Shown here one piece after another: positions 52,303 through 64,000 of a stretch of 64,000 nt of DNA; position 1 is the first letter of the stretch; the number at the start of each line of letters is the position of its first letter. Location: NCBI RefSeq assembly GCF_910592395.1, contig NC_088308.1:5903001-5967000 (forward strand), given 5' to 3'. Made by a program: the position numbers and the translations under genes. The notes under the pieces are model-generated. The model was not told the origin of the DNA and did no database searches. It saw nothing but the letters and a program-made list of their open reading frames with translations. This DNA is from Lineus longissimus. Its lineage: Eukaryota; Nemertea; Pilidiophora; Heteronemertea; Lineidae.

Positions 52303-55300
52303 ATTGTCAACAGACTGGATAGTACGCCAGAAAATCCCACCTCTTTCACCAAAAATATGACGCAAACCGGCAAAAAATGTTGACAGCAGAACCAAGGGCT
52401 TCGTAACTGATGTTGAATTACCTCATTTTGTAATCAAAGTCTGGTTTTGATCTTATCCCACCCACAATTCACATTAGATTAACATCAGATATTCTGTAAA
52501 CGATCACGGTCGTTCCCCAAATCTACCGTTTGGAACCGTTTTTAGAATATATCATTTACAAACTCTCTTTTAACGATAACGTATTTTTAATGTAAAACGT
52601 TGATGCAGTCCCACCCAAAACACTCATTAGGCGAACTTATTTCGGGACAAATTGACCACATATCATCAGATCTGATAAGGTCAGTTGACTGTGAATTGGA
52701 TGAGTTATGGATTAAATTCCAAAATCCGTTTTCTTTCGGCACTGCTTGTCGTCTTAGCGTCTTTACTTTGCTTTCCTAATGACATATGATAATCCTTCTT
52801 TTTGTGATGCTCTAGCTGTCTTCGCCGCATCAGTTCGTCATTTAGCAGACTGAATGGACAGATACAGAAGTGACATTGTCATGTAGGCCCTATGCTTCTT
52901 CCCTTTGAGCAAAGCACTAACTCGTACATATGCCCTATGTGGAGATCAGAAGGGTTAAAACAAAAAAATGCAAAAAGCATTATCGTCATCTGGAAGTAGA
53001 GTCCAAAATGCTAAGACAATGGATGCAAGAAATGCCACATTCACATGTGCGGAGCTCTCGTATTGGCTCGTACAACAAGTGGTAATTTGAACTGCCTGAC
53101 TATCAAACCAATCAAAAACCAACTCACAAACTGCTATAGAAGTACTAATAATGTCCTTGATGGCGAACCGCGCCGATGGTTTCAGTCGTTCTGATTCTGT
53201 TCGATAGGTCACGTGCCTCGATGGTCATTATCCATCCTTGTTTCCGCTACAAAATAATACGTCACCTCATTAGCAATGCACTGTTGCCCAAAAAAAACCA
53301 AAGTAGCCTTGTGTGAAACGTTTGATGCAAAATAGAAAATGTCATAAACTTTGACCGTACTGGGTGTGGTGTGACCGTTTTGTTGTCTTAAAGTATATGT
53401 CGAAAGAAACGGAGCACCTGTCTTCGCTTTCACTATAAAGTCAGATGTGGGGAAATATTCCGAAAACAGTCTGGACATTACATGAATGCTTGCTGCTGAG
53501 GACACTTAGACCAGGAGTGGTTGCACTTTTCGTAGTAATGAAGTGCGCAGGACTATTAGAGACCATAAAGGGCAGGGGGGCGGGGGAATCGTACTTTTGC
53601 CCTGGAGAGGAAAGAAAGAGAAAATTGCCTCTCGAAAAAGAAAAAAAAGTCTGAAGTAGTTGGTTTATTTTGTGCACCATATATCAAAGATATTTCCGCT
53701 TGTGACCCGGAACTTCAAAAAGAATGTTTTTAGATTATGGAGTAGAGGGGATAGGGGTCATAAAGGCAGATTGGGTGTGGCATTGCAAAAGTCCGTAATG
53801 AAACATGACATTTTCGTCTTGGTTTTTGGGCGTAATAATAGGGTAAGCAAATGCTCTACGCTTCGGCTGCATTTTCCTAATAACACAACGTATGTGGAGT
53901 GCTCTTGGAAAATATGAGTAGGGCGGACAACTACCCTGGGGCACCCTGAGTCCTAACTCGCCGCACGCTGGAGAAACAATCAGGAACGCCCAACAATGGG
54001 GGAGAAAATGTGCGATAAAGAATCAGAAACGGCCACACACCGCTCCTAATCTTTATAAAACATCGTGTCACCCTTTTTGCCATCATCTCAAATCACGATA
54101 CTGACGCGATCCTCACAATTTCACGCCAACATGGATAAGTCACTTTATAACAGAGTACACTTTATTTCAAATGATATTCTGCTCAAGTTTAGGTGAAATA
54201 GAATTGATATCATATCGGAATACATTTCACCACAAGTAGAGTCAAAATCGATTTGCAGTATGTGGCATGAAAGTATGACGTTTCTTGTTCTTTTTGGTGT
54301 GGGATCTAGCTCGGTCCGACCAAGCGAGGGTGGGCCACGGCCATCTTTGTTTGGCTCTTGATCCATACCTTCATCCTCAAGATCTATGCTCCCATCTTCC
54401 ATTGTCCGCACAGATAAAGCCTGCGGCGAGTGTCCACCAATGTCAGAACAAATTACTGAGATTTGAGTAGCCATGTCAGCCAAAGTCTCCCGATCAGTTT
54501 GATGGTTTAAGGGAAGAGATAAGCAGATTCACCGGCCCCTAACTTTCTCGGATGACCGTTACTGGACCCTAATAACCCAAACATGGTCAGTTTATCCTCG
54601 GCAGATCTGTGTTATCTGATGAGGTATTCAGTATGGTCGGGCCGTGTCACTTCGAATGAAAATTTACAGAGGTGGTCACCAATACCCCTAACTTGTTTGA
54701 TCGGAAGGTATTTGTAACCCTGGGCGGATTAGTGACCAGGCTCATATAGTCCCATCATGAGCTCCAGGACCTTTCACTCATCGGAGAAACATGTAACTGA
54801 CCCAGGTATTCAAGGATGCAGAGTACCCTGGTTGCAACACGCGTAGCTCTGGGAAATGATGGAAAACTTGACTTGAAATTTGAAAAGACGAGACATAAAG
54901 ACTTATGTTTAAAAAGTTGTTCACTTCTTCCATGGCATGATTAAAATATAAAGCACTGTACACGTACATGTATGAACTTAATTGCCAGAAAGACACTATT
55001 TCATTCTCCGACCAACTCCTAACTGCTATATTTTGACGCCTTTTCATCATCGGGAACCACCACGCTGGAAACGGAAATGACTACCGGATTCTGACGACCA
55101 AAGAATTAAATTACGGCTTGTTCTACATTTATCACCCCTCTGTTAACTTGACGACATGAAAATACTCATATCCGTGTTTCTTTCTGACACTATCTTGGAA
55201 ACATTGAAAAAAGTTTGAGTTGGAGAATGCGACGATTTTTTAGGTAGAATTTTGAGACTTTTTATCTGAGCGGCCGCCGAGGATTTTTGTTCGCGGTTCA

Positions 55301-55487
55301 GTGTCCCGGTCACTCTACCGGAAATGAACGGTTGTCAGGTTTCTTTCAGTTTGTGGAGAGGCGGAAGGTGTACCTTTTTACTGCTTTATGGAATTCAGGT
55401 GATTTGAAATCAGTGCTCTTTTGGATAAACAAGACGAATGAAGATGGCCACTTGATGATGGACCCAGGTACATCTTCCCATTGTTGT

Positions 55488-55517
55488 GTCGTCTGCCCCT
55501 GCGGCGGTGTCGTCTGC
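55488..55517 (-). promoter_or_regulatory. GCAGACGAC tandem pair, 21-bp spacing, bracketed by CAATGG
   Basis: Exact minus-strand copies at 55488-55496 and 55509-55517, with the same 21-bp spacing as at 51.8 kb. CCATTGT lies just before and ACAATGG just after, giving the block an outer dyad. Confidence 0.55.
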
Positions 55518-56819
55518 GCAACAATGGCGAGCATCCGTCCAGATACAATAACACAAATATCACCCAGTCGGGAGCTTTCACGCGAAGCATAATTAAAGTT
55601 CATCTTTTTCATTCCTTGCAACTGCAATAATAAATTCCCCGAAATCCCGATTGTTGGCTCTAATCGCATGACTAATGGTATTTGATATTATTTTCACCAA
55701 TGACTTGGCAGATTCAATGCTGATATTTGCTGTTGGGTGGCGGCCATCTTGTTGGCATACCGCAGGGGATTGTGGGCTTTTCCGCTCTGTCCGCCATGTT
55801 GACCAAGCGGTTTCCTATGGTTTATCTTATCCTGTTGCGAAACATCATAAGAACAAGGGCATCAGATTGTCCACCTTCTACGCCAATGACCCTAATGTTC
55901 TTTTCCACCGGGCGCAGCTTGAAAGGAAATCTTGAAAATTCCATAAACCAGTTTCCAGCCTGCTACAACAATCCTAAGTAAACAGGAAAAACAATATGAT
56001 TTCTACCTGATGTTTGAAATCATAGCAAACTTGGAGACCGTAATTCAGTTATTCCTTGCAGATTATCAATAATTTGGAGTTTTTGTAAAGTGCTTTTACA
56101 CTATTTGCTTGAACTAAATCAGAGTGCCTGTGTCGACATTAAATGAACAGAGGTTCTGGCAAGGGGTGTATTGGAAATCGCGTTATCTGACCACATCGGA
56201 TACAGCCGTCTGAGAGCTAATGAAACCGCAGCCCAGTGGCCGGACCACCTTCGAGGAAGGACATCCCTGTCATTCCAACAGATTCCGGACCCTATACTCG
56301 GGCTAGTCCACGGTCGTTCTGCGCCGGTGCCATGCACAAGCTCAAAACAAGGTCAAGGGGATGGACAACACATTTCGGTCAAGAGACCATCAATGAGAGA
56401 CCATCGTTCCGGGATAACACCAAACAAAATTCGTTGATTTTTCAAAAGAAAACAAAATTGGAAAGCTCTATGAGAAAGATTGTCTTCCGGTTTCCATGCA
56501 GAAACGGTTTCATCACCAACTTCCCAGGTTTTCATTCGATGATCGCGATCACTCTTTGATAATAAGGTTGGAGCCGCAATTAAAAAAGACGATTCCCTCA
56601 ATTCTGGACCAAAGAGGTTCAATGCCTGTCTGTGTCCACCGCGCCTGGTCTGGTAACCTTGGCAAAAAAAAAGATAGCTGGTCCGTTATCTCCCCGGGTG
56701 TTCTTTTAGCGCGAACGACATGGTAATTTAAGTTTAACACAGCGACACTGGTCCAGCGATCAGTAATAATCTGTGTTTCTGGCTTCTCATTCAGAGTGAA
56801 CAGCGGAGCGATTAATTTT

Positions 56820-57480
56820 GTGGTAAACCGATATTCCAAAAATCAAAAACTTTACAAGGGTTTTTTCCTGGGGTCTTCCTAGCCGTCGCAGACGCCGTCC
56901 ACCAATTTACGAAATAAAAGGTATACTACCCATTTTGTCTTTAGGGATGTTGCGCTAACCTGGCCTTGGACATTGGTATCTGTTCCCAATAACCCCTTAA
57001 GGCCGGGCTTCCTTTTCACCACAAACGGTGTTTTCTCGTAAACCGATATCACCAATTAAAAAATCAAATTTTACAAAAAGAAGCCTTGAGGTTTTTAAGG
57101 CAGCCTTACTACTGTCCTTTCCCTCCCATCCCCGTAGGCCTGCTGCCACACAAGGCGAGGCGTGAAGTGTCCTGTAAACCGATAACACTGACTCAAAACT
57201 TAAACTTTGGTAGACCATAGACCTTTTCTTAGGAAGTTTGTCCCCACCAGTGAGATGTGGTAACTCGTCCGTTAGAAATACCCCGTAGGCCTTGTCTGCA
57301 AACGCCGTGGAGGTGACTCCATGTAACTCAATGACGGCACTTTACAAAATCAAAAGTTTTTGCATGGTTCCACTTTTTCATTTTTGTTCCTCGATAACCT
57401 TGGACTAATGATCTGTACCGATACCCCTAGGCCTTTCTTAAATCCATCGCAAACGGTTGGGACAAACTTCTTGTAGCCAG
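56820..57480 (+). repeat. Decayed tandem array of about 140-bp units
   Basis: An anchor CCCCnTAGGCC recurs ending near 57004, 57140, 57291 and 57433 (spacings 136, 151, 142), with a weaker match near 56884. Between anchors, AAACCGATA (56825, 57040, 57176) and AAAATCAAA...TTTACAA recur. A CCTTGGAC...ATCTGT segment is shared by 56963 and 57400. The units are strongly diverged. I see no coding potential in this array. Confidence 0.6.
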
Positions 57481-60400
57481 TACTTCATGTTTAACAGCTT
57501 CTGGACAATAGAGAGCTCAAAATCTGAGCATCACATTGGAAGATATTGATGGTTTTTACCATGCTGGGCGGGGGCTATAAAACTGGACATAATTCATCGC
57601 CGTATCCTTAAGGAAGTTACCAGAAGACAAAGGCGTGGCCACCTGGACGCGTGGCGTGGATATTGATACAAACTGCTCGGCTTTGTTTTTCCCACCAGGG
57701 GCGATGTTTCCCGGTCTGGTCGGGTGTTACAAGGGCAGAGGAGACACCAATTGTGGTGACAGGGGGCAAGTAACGGATGGACATAATTTGCTAATATCTG
57801 CAAAGGGAGATGCATTTCAATTAGAGAGATTGCCTCAATCAAATGCAAGCTCAGTTCATGAATATGTTGGATGGCGTTCATTTTGCTACTCCGGTCTTGT
57901 TTCGAGTTATCTCTTGAATTGTCCGACAGACCCACACTTCATACTTCATAAGGCGGAGAGCGCAGCGAATATCATGATCAGACCCTCGGATGATTTCATG
58001 ATGAGCATATTTTTATGTTCTTGCCTCTGTACCATCATTGAAGAGCTAAATCGGACTCACCCTCCAATGAAACGAGGGCCAAAATTACCTTTAATTCCTC
58101 TGACATGACGCACCCTTCCAATTCTGGAAAACAAACGTTATTTAAAGCTTTTGGAATTTGCACGAGGCACATATTACTCACACTCAATGAACTTGCACAG
58201 CAATTAATAGAAAGAATGTCAAAATGGATACCAACAGGTTGGGGTAGTTGAGGGTCCATGGTCCACTGGCCAGCATCCTGTTATTCCTGAAACCAAAATT
58301 AATGGCCGGGGGATTAATTTGAGTAAATCTCCAAAACGAAATGTCCAAATGTAGCTGATTTGGAAGAAGATCCCCTAAAGACTAGATAAAATGTATCCGG
58401 ATGAGATGTTATTGATAATAGAGGCAGCTGATAGTGTCCGGTCGGCTCAGATGGACAGGTGACAAAAGTCTCTCATTGGTCATTTGTTTGACTAGGGCGC
58501 ACTACGTCCAATCCACTCCAAATTTAAACAAACATCGCGTACATTTGCTAGTGAATTGCGTACTAAATTCCATTCAACTCTACTTGACACGAACGCTTAG
58601 TCCGATGATTTCGGCCTGAATGCTTGACCACTACTTGAGCGTTTTAAATTTCACCCGTTACATTCCAGAGTTAGAAAGCCTCGCTTGTTGAAGCTTGTTA
58701 ATCCCCAGTGGCTACTTTTCGGACACTGGGTGCATTTTGTCCCTTTTCATGACCACTGGTTACACAGTGGTTCTAATTTGATGAGTCCTTTGTGCTTGTT
58801 GCGGGGGAGGTTTTGTATCACGGAGCAGGGCATCTTGACCTTGGGGTCTTGCGGACTCTACCCCGTAGAGCTTAGGTGGAATGGTTGACCAATGTTCGTG
58901 CGACATTATTGTACCGTAACTCTGATATTTTCAGAGGGAAAGACAGATGGAAAGGCCAATGGTTTACGCAAGTCGCTTGATAAAGCAACAAAACCCGGGG
59001 GGTAACTCGATGTGTTGGGGATCGTGACGTATATATCAAATGTGTGACAGTTCAGACAATTCTGGAACAGGCCGATACCTATACGCCACTCTCTCGCCGG
59101 CGCTTCGATTCCAGCAGGGCGTTTGAGGGCGTTTGAGGGAATTGCCAGTTAGCAGCTTTGAGATAATTTTTCAAGAGTGAAGACAATGGGAGGCTCAATG
59201 ATGCACCCAATTTGGTGCGGTTTGAGAAAGAAATATTGTTGTAAACTTAATACATACTGCACGATGCCCGGGAACTTTACTTTTTATCTTGCGTCAATTT
59301 GCGTAGACCTTCGCTGGCACGGCATTACCCGCTTAAGGATATTAGAACATTTGTGAAGTGCTTATTTTCTAACAACTGGCTAAAAAATGACAGAAGTCAC
59401 CAGACACTCTTCCTTCAAGGGTTATAATAATTGTTATCAGCGTAATTCTTTAACGGTTGTTTATTCATGAGAGGTAAAAACGCTGGCATGAGGTGACCTA
59501 ACAAAATTCAATCTAATTGCAAATTCAGCAACATTAGTTATCATTCAAAACTCCCTTCCCCAAAGCCTTTTAACACCATTGGTAATCATTATAAAAAAAT
59601 TGATTAAAAAACTTCAAAAATAATTAACACTACTATAGCTGCTGTATTCATTGCCTGCCAAATTTTCGAATCTATTATGTCTGAAAGTGCCTGTGGTTTT
59701 AATCTTTTAACACTGCCCTCTCACTTGGTAACAATTGATAAAGAAATTGACCAATGCCCCCTGGTCAAAATCCGTCAGTATTAAGTTTCCTGAAAAAAGA
59801 AAATAGAAAAGAAAACAACTCCCACTTTTAATCCACTTGGAGTAAGATTTCGATAACCCAGATACGTATCATGAGTTTATTATCTGGTTTTATCCCCAAT
59901 TTTATGAGCGACCATTGTAGATTGCAATTGGCATCTTACTTCAATAGGATTGGGACATCCGTCGATCCTTGTCCTTTAATCTTTGGGACCTTGAAAGTAC
60001 CATTCTATTAACCCTTTACTTGACGATGCACAGACGAGGCTTCAGTGGCTGTGGGCACATCGCTTCGACTTCAAGTCAGGTTGGAAACAAAAAGAGAAAA
60101 CCCAGACAAAATCAACATTTTGTTTGCAAAGTAACGATAAAACTGCGATTACTAAAGTTGGCCGAAATTCCTCTCTTGTCAAGAAGAGTGGTCCAGTTTG
60201 TAACAGCGTTTAGTTACAGTAACGTTATTGTCTGCTTGGAGCTTTCATCAGGCACTCTCAGTGCCGCCCGAGGGCACGCATCATAGTAACATCAAAATCA
60301 ACTGATGTCGTTGAAATTCAATCACTAGATTACTATTCATTTTACACCGACCAAAATAATTTCAAATTCTCTAAATTTTACTTTGAGGTCATTTCGGTGT

Positions 60401-62013
60401 GTTTGCCACAATTTGGTCGCGGATTTTACGACAGACAAAATGATCGTCTGCGCGTCTAATTGAAGGTTTAGACACCCCATCCCGAGCGTTTATGTCCCCT
60501 AAACCAAAAACTGATACTTTAATGGTCGCTAAGTGTTTGTTTGGTTTCTTGTGACGGCATTCTAAATTCAAATATTAGAGAAGGCGTACAATTTTCTTCG
60601 TATCTTTGAATGATCCGAACTCGAGTCCAACGGAGAATCATTGTTTGCAAACAAATCGACTTACCTTTATGGTTCTTCGAATCACTTTACCTCTAATCAC
60701 TGTTGGTTTTCCGAGTCTAATAATTTAATGATGTAGTATGCAGTTTTGCTTTGGTGACCATTTCGTTTGCTTTGATAGATAATTTATTGATGCGGAAGAA
60801 TAAAGGTTGTTTGGACATAAGTGTAGGAGTGTGATACTAATTAATAGCTAAAGTGTACCGATGGGACGTGGAATGGTCCAGCGTCTGTCAGCGTCTGTCA
60901 CTGAAGATGAGCCAAGTTACACAGCGCAACTGACACTGGAATAATTGGGCACCTTACGGTTTATATGACACTATAGATTTGTAAGCGATCTTTCAGTGGA
61001 GATGGATGCGACTGCCCCTTCCTGAGGCATAACGGGTCAGCTGTCTTGGCTAACTTATAATATATCACACTACACACTGACTTACATGTAAAGAAAACGT
61101 ACAAGTAATTTGGATCAGACTCTCAGTCACTTTCCAAATGAGTGTCATCCTCAGAAAATAACATTCCCTTCCAAATGAAAAGTGTAAACGTGGCAAACCG
61201 GCGCAAGGTTTAAAATACGAGCTGTTCTATATTCTTGCTTACTTCAGTCAGATATGAAACTTCTGTCGACAGGCCTCTTATTTATTCTTATCGCATGGAC
61301 ATGACAGAAAACAAAAGCTTTACTCGCGTGTTTTTTAAAGGTTGGATATTAAACTGACGTCTGTCAACAAAGTTTGATAATTTCATTTTCGACGACAATA
61401 CCCACAGAGGGACGACTGAAAAGTTACTCTTTGTGGTCGAGCCAAACATTAAATTTTTGTCAACCAATATTTGTAATTTCACAGCAAAAGAAGGCGGTGA
61501 CAGAAAACAACTGTTACTATTTGAAGGAGGTTGTCAGAAAACTGGTAACTGTGACAGGCCAGCAAACATAAGGACGTGACGACTGAAAAAGATAAACATC
61601 CCTGAATAAGCTACGAGTCAAAGGAGCTATTCTTGAGCCACTGATAGGCCTTTGTGTGAGGGAGACCAGACACGTGTCCCTGTTTTAACTTAACATTTTA
61701 TTCGCTGTTTAATTCGAGTAGAATTACCAGAAATTATCGGATCCGCGTTATTTTCAGCCCCTACAGTCAAATTCTTTATTCGATGCCGCTAATTTGGGTA
61801 GCAGGCATAAGGCCGGCCATCTAACGGCACGATCCGGCCATTATATTCTCTCTGTTGGAATTTAAAAAATAACAACGCATAACGTCGTGTTCTCTTCAGC
61901 ATCCCAATCAATTAATCGTTCAACTTGTTGCCTGCACGTGGTCCAGTGCCATCAGCCGCGCTCGAACCGGCGTCTCGTATTTTCCTCTTCCATTCAACTG
62001 CAAAAGGGAAGCA

Positions 62014-62035
62014 GCAGACGATAGTTGCAGACGAT
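62014..62035 (+). promoter_or_regulatory. GCAGACGAT tandem pair, 13-bp spacing
   Basis: GCAGACGAT at 62014-62022 and 62027-62035, with ACAATGG at about 62039. Closely resembles the pair at 12740-12760. Confidence 0.5.
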
Positions 62036-62514
62036 GTAAACAATGGCAACAAGCCGCTATGATTGCCATACATTACTCGGTTCACTTCAGTTTGGTGATA
62101 CGACCTTTATGAGCCTTCTCGGGCATCAGGAACTGCTGTTCCATACAGAGACTCGTTGCCCTAGCCCCGGGCACAGTCATTCATAAATCCCAACAAATTT
62201 ACATATTCAGATTTTTTCAAAGCCTCATTGGGGCAACGGAGCGGGATGCTGACATCACATAAGATGTCACACAATGATGATGAAAATGGCGAATCAGGGA
62301 GGTTGATTCTCCTTGACTGGATGCAGCTGATCGAGAAATTTAAAGATGTATTCATCAAGAAGATTTGAGTTGATATGATATCCTTTTTATAGTCCTTCCA
62401 ACAAATAGTATTCAAAAGTAATTCGCGTTCAAAGGTTATCGTTTTTATTTCATTTCGTCCAAATCTACTCAACTGCTATACGGTGGATTGTTTATCAACG
62501 GAATTGATGCCAAA

Positions 62515-62575
62515 CTGGGGGTATTGGTTGTCTCGCTAAACAACGCGAGGGTGGAGCGAAAGTATAGACCAAAAA
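62515..62575 (+). repeat. Dispersed repeat, copy 2
   Basis: Counterpart of 32500-32562. The segment CTCGC...GCGAG can form a small stem around an 8-nt loop. CGCTAAACAACGC inside it recurs on the minus strand near 15036-15050, hinting at further family members. Confidence 0.5.
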
Positions 62576-64000
62576 ATTCTGATTCACCGATTTGAATTTC
62601 GTCTAGGGTACCTTTAATATCATCATCCTGATTCAGAAACCAGGTAAAGGAATCCGATGACCATACTCTGACATCGCCTTAAAAGGGCAGGTGTTGGTGG
62701 CGTTGTTACTCTAATTTGGTAAGATTCAAACTTCTTCATTATTGACCGCCAAGGTTGTTAGTTTCGCGTTGCTGGTTATTGAGCAAAGAAAGAGACATTT
62801 TTTACCCCCAATTTGATATGACCCGATCCCCGACAGCACGTATAATGACAGCGTCGTGTGGCTTTATTAGCTTTTTACTTACGGATAGTAAACCTTTATG
62901 AATGGTAGGAAGACTGCAGGAATGGAAAAAAAAACTTAACTTTTCTAAATTCCAACCACAGAAGCTGTCATTTTCAACAATAATGGAGATGAGAAACTTT
63001 TACAGCGGCAAAATGTTAATACGTTTTCTTGAATGAGAAAAACTTCAATAACAAGGAAAAGAACATCTGAATGCAAGAATGAAATCACTTTTTTACAGCG
63101 GAGGCTGGGGCTACACTACAAGAGAAAGGTACCCAGGCACTGGTTTCTGTTAGAGATTTTTAAAAAACAACTCGTGCAGTACAGGTCCGAAGTATCGTCG
63201 CTTGCAACGCACAACATTCTTGAGGAACTTGTTGGGTTGGTTGGCAGAAGAACACGGTACATGTATACGCCCCTTCGATACGTTCGTTTGAGCCACAAAT
63301 AACATAACGTTTCGTCGGATACAAGAATGCTCTACGCCAATTCCGATCTGCTTGTGTTGTAAGGGAGTTCTGGTCTTCAGGAGGCCGCATCTAGGACAAG
63401 CATTACGGCGGTACACCGCGTCCGGCACCAGTTGGCTAGAAAGAAAAATCTACATACCAAAATCATAATATTACATGTGTATATTTTATATAAAGATTTT
63501 TCAAAAACTCAAAGCCTTTATTTCTACATGTATAATTTATTCATTTATTCCACATTTTTCATCGTTACCACGGTTGCGTTGGGAGTTGCGTATTCTAAGA
63601 TTTTCTATGGTGCCAGCGTGGTCACTCAAAAAAGCACTCACCGCGGCGTTGTCCAGGGCACTTTTTCAGGAAGTGCCAGGTCAACGCGGAAGACGGGACG
63701 CGATTTGTTTGGGGAACTTTTCAAAATTTCAAATATTTTCATAGACCCATTGAATATAATGGACTCAATTTTCTTTTTGCCTGAAAATGTAGAACCTAAT
63801 CTCGGGTCAAGGGCACTAGATTTGGGTGTCTAGAACCTCATTTCAACAATACCACATTGTCAACGTCAAGAAAACTATCAAAAGTTTTTTCTATAGGAAT
63901 TAAAATTCATAACCATAACAAACCCGTCCTCTCTGGTTCTTTTGGTGGCTGGTATGAGCCAGTAAAGGAGCATCGCGAGAGGCGAGGCGAAGTGATGTCT

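Larger units (their letters stand above)
48331..55487. other. Non-coding or weakly coding stretch
   Basis: Nothing recognised. Plus-strand segments near 50651-50899 and 51253-51333 show more G at codon position 1 than at 2 or 3, a weak coding signal, but stops and phase mismatches prevent joining them into a gene. A perfect B-box GGTTCGAACC lies at 51088-51097, 40 bp after an A-box-like TGGCCCAATG. Confidence 0.4.
57481..64000. other. Non-coding stretch to the window end
   Basis: No coding frame is supported. Apart from the motif pair at 62.0 kb and the dispersed repeat at 62.5 kb, only TACATGTA copies (61083, 63258, 63525) and short direct repeats such as GCGTCTGTCA (60.88 kb) stand out. 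Confidence 0.55.

Noticed and set aside
57635-58108. A 157-residue plus-strand open frame.
   Set aside because: No domain, no clear codon bias after the first 45 codons, and no promoter or splice context.

Overview
This window looks like nuclear DNA from an invertebrate bilaterian. It is gene-poor, mostly AT-rich, and has almost no long reading frames. One complete protein gene and one tRNA gene stand out. The protein gene is an intronless neurogenin-type bHLH transcription factor at 29434-30381 (+). The tRNA is tRNA-Asn(GTT) at 11872-11945 (+). I see no bacterial features (operons, Shine-Dalgarno starts, insertion sequences, CRISPR). The palindrome TACATGTA is very frequent, with 19 exact copies found by eye. 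From memory, similar repeats are common in marine invertebrates such as molluscs, brachiopods and lancelets, but I cannot name the phylum.

Layout. 1-9.8 kb: non-coding. 9.8-13.7 kb: copies of a recurrent GCAGACGAC motif, a GC-rich patch with codon-like periodicity (10.90-11.13 kb), tRNA-Asn, and a 129-bp inverted repeat. 13.7-28.0 kb: non-coding, with a CAC microsatellite (19.2 kb) and a cluster of AAGGTCA palindromes (23.1-23.4 kb). 28.0-29.43 kb: a CpG-rich stretch upstream of neurogenin with motifs resembling NRF1, E2F, YY1 and HES sites. 29.43-30.38 kb: neurogenin. 30.4-34.0 kb: AT-rich flank, possibly a long 3' UTR, with two Pumilio-type sites and several polyadenylation signals. 34.05-34.59 kb: a diverged minisatellite. 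34.6-64 kb: non-coding, with direct repeats (38.7 kb), a 16-bp-arm hairpin (43.7 kb), a duplicated CCAAT-box block (48.1-48.3 kb), paired GCAGACGAC motifs (46.9, 51.8, 52.3, 55.5 and 62.0 kb), and a decayed tandem array of about 140-bp units (56.8-57.5 kb).

How it works together. The best reading is a proneural regulator inside a large regulatory landscape. Proneural genes in animals are controlled by Notch-Hes repression, and five HES-type hexamers in the 1.4 kb upstream fit that. The strongest unexplained signal is the 9-mer GCAGACGAC, with 12 exact copies in 64 kb. They often occur as pairs 11-13 or 21-22 bp apart, several next to CAATGG, and none lies within about 4 kb upstream or 7 kb downstream of neurogenin. 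Its function is unknown. Motif counts are by eye, so they need an exact recount.
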